Assembly (NCBI RefSeq): GCF_014287675.1
Contig: NZ_JACOPQ010000006.1
Location: 124,001-188,000 of the forward strand
Source: Lawsonibacter faecis
Lineage (GTDB): Bacteria > Bacillota > Clostridia > Oscillospirales > Oscillospiraceae
DNA length: 64,000 nt
Direction: 5' to 3'
Shown here: piece after piece, positions 59,950 through 64,000 of the stretch
Position numbering within the stretch: the stretch's first letter is position 1
Layout: each line of letters opens with the position of its first letter
Made by a program: the position numbers and the translations under genes
The notes under the pieces: generated by a model
Databases searched by the model: none
Seen by the model: the letters and a program-made list of their open reading frames with translations, nothing else
What the model was told of the DNA's origin: nothing

Positions 59950-60036
59950 TTCGCAATGGCCCACAATGACAGAGGCTGCGGACAGCCTCAAAGGCGAGCG
60001 CTCTTTGCCGTCATTGCGAACCGGCGCGCACGCCGG
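59950..60036. repeat. REP-like palindromic cluster
   Basis: In the 196-base gap between two minus-strand genes: 9-base arms TTCGCAATG (59950-59958) and CATTGCGAA (60012-60020) enclose a 7-bp hairpin (59972-59978 with 59983-59989), and a 6-bp hairpin follows (CCGGCG, 60021-60036). The CAATGACAG/GTCATTGCGAA wording is like dispersed REP-type palindromes known from many bacterial genomes. Only one copy is seen here. Confidence 0.5.
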
Positions 60037-60082
60037 CCTGGAAATCTGTTCCTCCGTCCTCTCAATTCCCTGCTTACCTGTC

Positions 60083-61990
60083 TTACGCGGGCAGAATGCG
60101 GGCGGCAATCAGCAGGTTATAGACCATCACGGCGGCCTCCCGGCGGGTGGTGACTCCATCGGGCTGGATGCTGTCCAGAGTGTCCCAGAGCAGGCTCATG
60201 CTCTGGCCGAAGAGATTGGCCTGACTGCCGTCCAGCAGCCACATGGACTCCCGGGACCAGGCGGGCCATGCCCAGTAGTCCCCCAGGCCGGCGGTGTGCT
60301 CAGACCCGGCCGCGTCATGGAAATTCATGCAGAGCTCCGGGGCCACCCGGCCCAGTATAGTGAGGAACTGACTGTGGTCCATGGGGTCGTCGGGGTGGAA
60401 GAGCCCGTCGCTGTAGCCGCTGACAATCCCCTGCTCATAGAGGGCGTTTACCGCGGGGGCGTACCACTCGCCGCTCTTCACGTCGGCAAAGGCGCTCCCG
60501 GTCCGGCTGGTGGTGTACCGCATGGCGTTGGCCAGCAGGACGCAGAACTGGGCGCGGGTGAGCTCCCCGTCGGGCCGGAAGGTCCCGTCCCCGGAGCCGC
60601 TGACGATATCATAGGCCGCCAGGGTGTTAATCGCGTCGGCAAAGGGCTCGTCCGCCAGGTCGGTAAAGGCCCGGGAGGCGTAGCCGGTCAGGCCGTATTC
60701 CTCAACCAGTTCGGCGGCGGTGGTCTCCCGCCAGCCCTCGGCGCCGCCGGTGCCAAGCCAGAGGTTGGCGGAGGGCGGCAGGGCCTCCAGCAGGGCGGTA
60801 AATGCCGGCTTTCCCGCGTCGGACGCGGCGGTCTCCAGGTCCACATACCAGCGCCACTTCATGTCCACCCGCAGCATCCCGCCGGTGTCCCCCTTGGGGT
60901 TGGAGCCCGCAAGGAGATAAGCCACGTCGGCGGCGTAGGCGTCGTCCACCAGCAGATGGGGGATGATGCCGATTTTATCGTTGGTCGCTCCCAGAGGGGA
61001 AAAGAAGCGGTATGCGGTCACCTTGAGGGCGTCCCCCTCCCCGAAGCAGTCCTCGTAGCTCTCCCCGTCCAGCAGAACCTGGGCCACCCCCTTGCCGTAG
61101 GTCCGGCTGCCCACCACGATTCCCGCCTGCTGGTCTCGGATGATGGAGGCAAAGATCTCGGAGGAGCTGGCCGTATCGCCGTTCACCAGGACCACCACGG
61201 GGTCCAGGGAGGACTGGCCCGCCTCCCGGCGGTAGACGCCGTAGAGCCCCTCGTTGTCCCGGCGGTAGAGCAGATTTCCAGACCCCGCAAAGGCCCCGGC
61301 GGACTGGACGGCGGCGTTTATCTCCCCGCCGCCGTTGCCCCGCAGGTCCACAATCCAGCGGTCCACGGCGCCGTCGTTGGCGCTGATGCCGTCCTCAAAG
61401 TGGCCCAGGGTCTCCTGGCCGAAGGTGGTGCAGCGGATGTAGCCGATGTGTCCGTCCAGCAGGGTGGTCTCTGTGGCGGGGATTACCACGACGCGCCGCA
61501 CCAGCATATAGTCCCGGGAGCGGCCATCCCGCAGGACCGTGACCGTGACGCTGGTCCCCTCCTCGCCGGTCACCCAGGCCTTGATCTGCTCCAGCGCCGC
61601 TCCGGCGGCGGCGTTGCCGTCCACGGCGGTGATTATATCGCCCGGCAGCAGTCCCGCCTCCTCCGCGGCAGTGTCCGCAATGACCTGGGTGATCAGCGCC
61701 CCCTCCGCCTCCATCTGCATGCTCACGCCGATACCCGTCAGGTTGGCGTCCCGCATGCTGTCCAGAAAGAGTTGATAGGTGTCCGCATCGAAGTACTGGG
61801 TGTAGGGGTCACCCAGCTCGGCCAGCATGGACTCCACCGTGGTCTGCTCCAGCACCCGCTGGGGCACCTCATCCACATAGTACAGGTTTAAAAGCTCTCC
61901 CGCCTGCTGAGGCGTGAGGGCGAAGGCTGGGGTGCACAGCAGCGCCAGCACCAGGGCTGCGGCACTCAGGCGGGAAAAGAATTTTTTCAT
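60083..61990 (-). CDS. S41 (C-terminal processing) peptidase with SLH repeats
   Basis: A 635-residue exported protease. Signal peptide (1-24), a short N-domain, PDZ (about 85-165, AAEEAGLLPGDIITAVDGN), then the S41 catalytic domain with the serine in GDTASSSEIFA (about 268-278) and the lysine in SRTYGKGVAQ (about 293-302). The C-terminal third has three SLH-type repeats (about 440-635; FRPDGELTRAQFC, LFHPDDPMDHSQF, VTTRREAAVMVYN) for wall attachment. Start at ATG 61990 with GGAGG 8 bases before it. Substrate unknown. Confidence 0.9.
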   Translation of the reverse strand: MKKFFSRLSAAALVLALLCTPAFALTPQQAGELLNLYYVDEVPQRVLEQTTVESMLAELGDPYTQYFDADTYQLFLDSMRDANLTGIGVSMQMEAEGALITQVIADTAAEEAGLLPGDIITAVDGNAAAGAALEQIKAWVTGEEGTSVTVTVLRDGRSRDYMLVRRVVVIPATETTLLDGHIGYIRCTTFGQETLGHFEDGISANDGAVDRWIVDLRGNGGGEINAAVQSAGAFAGSGNLLYRRDNEGLYGVYRREAGQSSLDPVVVLVNGDTASSSEIFASIIRDQQAGIVVGSRTYGKGVAQVLLDGESYEDCFGEGDALKVTAYRFFSPLGATNDKIGIIPHLLVDDAYAADVAYLLAGSNPKGDTGGMLRVDMKWRWYVDLETAASDAGKPAFTALLEALPPSANLWLGTGGAEGWRETTAAELVEEYGLTGYASRAFTDLADEPFADAINTLAAYDIVSGSGDGTFRPDGELTRAQFCVLLANAMRYTTSRTGSAFADVKSGEWYAPAVNALYEQGIVSGYSDGLFHPDDPMDHSQFLTILGRVAPELCMNFHDAAGSEHTAGLGDYWAWPAWSRESMWLLDGSQANLFGQSMSLLWDTLDSIQPDGVTTRREAAVMVYNLLIAARILPA

Positions 61991-62250
61991 GGCGGAGACC
62001 TCCGGGTCTTTCAAAAAATAGAGCGGGCCGGTGTGGCCGCTCCGCTCGTATGTTTCATTCTACAGCAACGGCGCCCGGGGAACAAGCCCCCAGTCCTGTT
62101 TTGTCACTATTTGTCACTGGCCTCCGAAGCGCTCCGGAGAGGTCATCGCCGTTATTTTGCCGCAGGCCCCGCCAGAGGTCCCGGCGGAGAATCTCTCTGT
62201 CAAGTCAAGACGGCGGCATGTCGCCCCCTCCCGCAGAGAAGGCCTCACAG

Positions 62251-62458
62251 TCCGTTGACAACGGAATAAAGCTAAAATTCGTCATTTCCGGGGACATACG
62301 CCTCAGAAATGACATTTCTCATAACGGATGGAGCGACTTTTTCTCAAAAAATTGAGCCCCATCCGTCATATAGCCTGCCGTCAAAGCAGCTCAGAAGGGC
62401 TCCTTTGACAGCCTGACGGCGGCGCCTCGTGCAGAGGCGCCGCCGCTTTCATGTGACC
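62251..62458. repeat. Structured repeat family 1, copy B
   Basis: Homologue of 27749-27960. The first hairpin is kept with different bases (TCCGTT/AACGGA, 62251-62265). The switch-like block follows (62275-62372), then a TCAAAG/CTTTGA hairpin (about 62390-62410) and a terminal GC hairpin (about 62420-62446), with the shared tail ATGTgAC. It lies in the 483-base gap between two minus-strand surface-protein genes; 61991-62250 otherwise holds nothing recognised. Confidence 0.8.
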
Positions 62459-62473
62459 GATTCTACGCGCCGA

Positions 62474-63535
62474 TCAGAGCACCGGCCAGCGTCCCGTCAG
62501 CTTTATGCGGTGGAAGGAGATGAGGTCGTCGGCTGCAAGGTAGGCCACGCCGCCCTTCGCCGCGCTCGCGGCCCTCAGGCCCACCACCATATCCCCCTCC
62601 AAGGTGGCGGCGTCCCCGCCCACCTGAAAGGAATAGAGGGGCTGGCCGTCCCGGGTCACGCTGACCGTGTCGGGCCGGGCGGGGTCCCAGGCCACCTCGC
62701 AGCCCAGGGCCTCGGCAAGGGCGCGGACGGGTACCATCAGGACGCCGTCCGCCTCGTAGGCCGCGGCGCCCAGCTGCTCGCCGTTAACAGTGATATTCCC
62801 GCCGTCACTCATATCGGTATAGCCCGTGTAGGCGGAGGGGAACACCAGGACCTTGGAGGGCACGGCCTGGCTGGGGTAGCTCTCCATGACCATGCTGTAC
62901 CAGGAGAGAAGCCTGGTACCGGGCCGTATATCGCTCAGGAACGTATTCCCGCATGTAAAGCCGGGGCCCTGCAGCAGCTCAGTCTCCTCGCTCATGTGGA
63001 GGATGATATCCCCGGTCATGAGGACGCTCACCTTGCCGTCCTCGCCGGGGAGGACCTGCTGAACCTCGGCATAGATGGGCACGCCGAAGTCGGCGGGGAT
63101 ATTGCACAGGACGACAGCCGCGTTGGCGATGGGGGGCAGGCTCCGGGTCATGGCGGGCCCCGCATAGGCGTAGAGGGTATCGCCGGTCTTCAGGTCGTCG
63201 GCGGTCTTTACCGCACCGGTCACGGCGTCCAGAATCACGGTGTCCTCATTGACGTTCAGGATGATGCGCTGGCAGGCGGAGGACTCGTTGTCGTTCTCCA
63301 GGAGGACGCGGCCCTCCTCCACGGTGGCTGTGCCGTAGACCATGACGGGCATACTCACGCTCCACTGGGCGATGTCGTAGCCCGGCGGCACAGGCTGCTC
63401 CGCCTCCCCGGCGGGGGCCAGGGGCAGGGAGGTGACGCTCTCCCCGCCTTGAGATCCAGACACGCCCGCCGCAAAAGCCCCGGCGCAGAGCAGGGCGGCG
63501 GAGAGGGTTGTGCACAGAATTGACTTCAGTTTCAT
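62474..63535 (-). CDS. Exported protein with copper amine oxidase N-terminal-like domain
   Basis: A 353-residue secreted protein: signal peptide (1-23), a beta-rich middle part (about 60-255) of unknown family, and a C-terminal PF07833-type domain (about 258-345; ITVNGEQLG, LMVPVRALAEALGCEVAWD, VSVTRDG). Such domains occur in many clostridial surface proteins and are not oxidases by themselves. Start at ATG 63535 after AAAAGGAG. Upstream of repeat family 1 copy B and of the S41-SLH gene, on the same strand. Confidence 0.85.
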   Translation of the reverse strand: MKLKSILCTTLSAALLCAGAFAAGVSGSQGGESVTSLPLAPAGEAEQPVPPGYDIAQWSVSMPVMVYGTATVEEGRVLLENDNESSACQRIILNVNEDTVILDAVTGAVKTADDLKTGDTLYAYAGPAMTRSLPPIANAAVVLCNIPADFGVPIYAEVQQVLPGEDGKVSVLMTGDIILHMSEETELLQGPGFTCGNTFLSDIRPGTRLLSWYSMVMESYPSQAVPSKVLVFPSAYTGYTDMSDGGNITVNGEQLGAAAYEADGVLMVPVRALAEALGCEVAWDPARPDTVSVTRDGQPLYSFQVGGDAATLEGDMVVGLRAASAAKGGVAYLAADDLISFHRIKLTGRWPVL

Positions 63536-63617
63536 GCCGATTCTCCTTTTACCGTTTGTTGGGGGGTTCATTCTATTGGACGCACTTTTCCATCCATTGT
63601 TCCCCGGCGGACGAAAA

Positions 63618-63653
63618 AAACAGGCGGCGCGGAAGCTTCCGCGCCGCCTGTTT
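63618..63653 (-). terminator. Terminator after the 64-kb membrane protein gene
   Basis: Perfect 17-bp stem (63618-63634 with 63637-63653) with a 2-base centre and A-rich left flank, so the minus strand has a T-run. It lies 10 bases past the stop at 63663. Confidence 0.8.
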
Positions 63654-63662
63654 CAGATAAAA

Positions 63663-64000
63663 TCAGAGCTCCAGGAACATCTGCTCGCCCCGGGTGGCCA
63701 GCAGCCGCCAGAGGACGGCGCAGCCCGCCAGGAAGAGAACCAGCCCGGGCAGCAGGGCCAGGGTGGGGCCCAGAAGTCCCCGGGTCAGCACAAAGAGGAC
63801 GGCGCCCGCCAGCACCAACCCCATGCCTCCCAGCATAGCCACCATGACCGACGCGGACTGCTTGACCACCACCGTGTCGTTGGGGGCGTCCAGCTTGGGC
63901 ATGCAAAGATTGGCGAAGAGGCCCAGCAGGGCGGTGCAGACGCTGAGCGCAGCGCCCAGCGCGAAGAGCAGCAGCCAGTCCACGGCACTCAGGCCCAGGG
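63663..64000 (-). CDS. Small membrane protein of unknown function (5' end open)
   Basis: At least 106 residues with three hydrophobic segments (about 3-25, 45-65, 72-95) and a conserved-looking loop MPKLDAPNDTVVVKQSASV. A GTG at 63983 could be the start, but the frame stays open to the window edge without a visible ribosome site, so the gene may begin outside. No family recognised. Confidence 0.6.
   Translation of the reverse strand, partial: LGLSAVDWLLLFALGAALSVCTALLGLFANLCMPKLDAPNDTVVVKQSASVMVAMLGGMGLVLAGAVLFVLTRGLLGPTLALLPGLVLFLAGCAVLWRLLATRGEQMFLEL

Noticed and set aside
59936..61891. 651-codon open frame on the plus strand opposite the S41-SLH gene
   Set aside because: Shadow; the minus-strand gene has signal peptide, PDZ, S41 and SLH motifs.

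Overview
The window looks like the chromosome of a GC-rich, strictly anaerobic, Gram-positive gut-type clostridium (Oscillospiraceae-like, near Flavonifractor, Oscillibacter or Intestinimonas). This is inferred from gene content: RNase M5, two T-box leaders, a CIRCE/HrcA operator, S-layer-homology proteins, a rubredoxin-first rubrerythrin with a PerR/Fur regulator, CarD, MltG, peptidase U32 and DUF4250. No rRNA, tRNA, CRISPR array, transposase or integrase was seen.

Layout. 0.2-9 kb: radC, pyrE, a very large hybrid sensor kinase, a lysA-like decarboxylase and a uracil permease behind an attenuator-type leader. 9-17.6 kb: an SLH protein, a MacAB-like efflux operon and a divergent OmpR-type two-component pair. 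17.6-25.6 kb: a small orphan gene, a small HTH regulator, a five-hairpin array, a MATE pump, CIRCE-hsp20, clpB, and a Trp-type T-box with a TrpB2-type synthase. 25.7-27.7 kb: a tight three-gene cassette (Fe-S protein, DUF5714 protein, lipoyl-like carrier) and a CarD regulator.

27.7-37.3 kb: a non-coding patch of structured repeats and two remnants of a rubrerythrin 3' end, followed by a defence operon (hsdR, hsdM, hsdS and a DUF262/DUF1524 GmrSD-like nuclease). The operon sits between these remnants and an intact rubrerythrin gene. 37.3-46.9 kb: rubrerythrin-fur, rnmV-holA-comEC-xre, HIT-DUF4250-alaS with an Ala T-box, and a second copy of one repeat family next to a duplicated HIT 3' end.

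46.9-55.3 kb: a rubredoxin-glutamate synthase-like fusion, an acyltransferase, U32-mltG, a cysteine-rich micropeptide, and 5-FCL, DJ-1, tmk and wecG genes. 55.6-58.7 kb: a TrpXYZ-like ABC importer. 58.9-64 kb: cell-surface genes (DUF3298 lipoprotein, S41 protease with SLH repeats, copper-amine-oxidase-like domain protein) and the second copy of the first repeat family.

Functional links. Stress defence is controlled by CIRCE (hsp20) and PerR/Fur (rubrerythrin). Tryptophan supply is touched twice (T-box trpB2 and a TrpXYZ-like importer). Pyrimidine supply is touched twice (pyrE and an attenuated uraA). Long perfect hairpins with 3-5 base loops act as terminators through most of the window. The most notable items are two dispersed structured repeat families, gene-3'-end duplications around one of them, a defence island at the rubrerythrin 3' end, a pyrBI-like leader in front of the uracil permease, and the Fe-S/DUF5714/lipoyl cassette.
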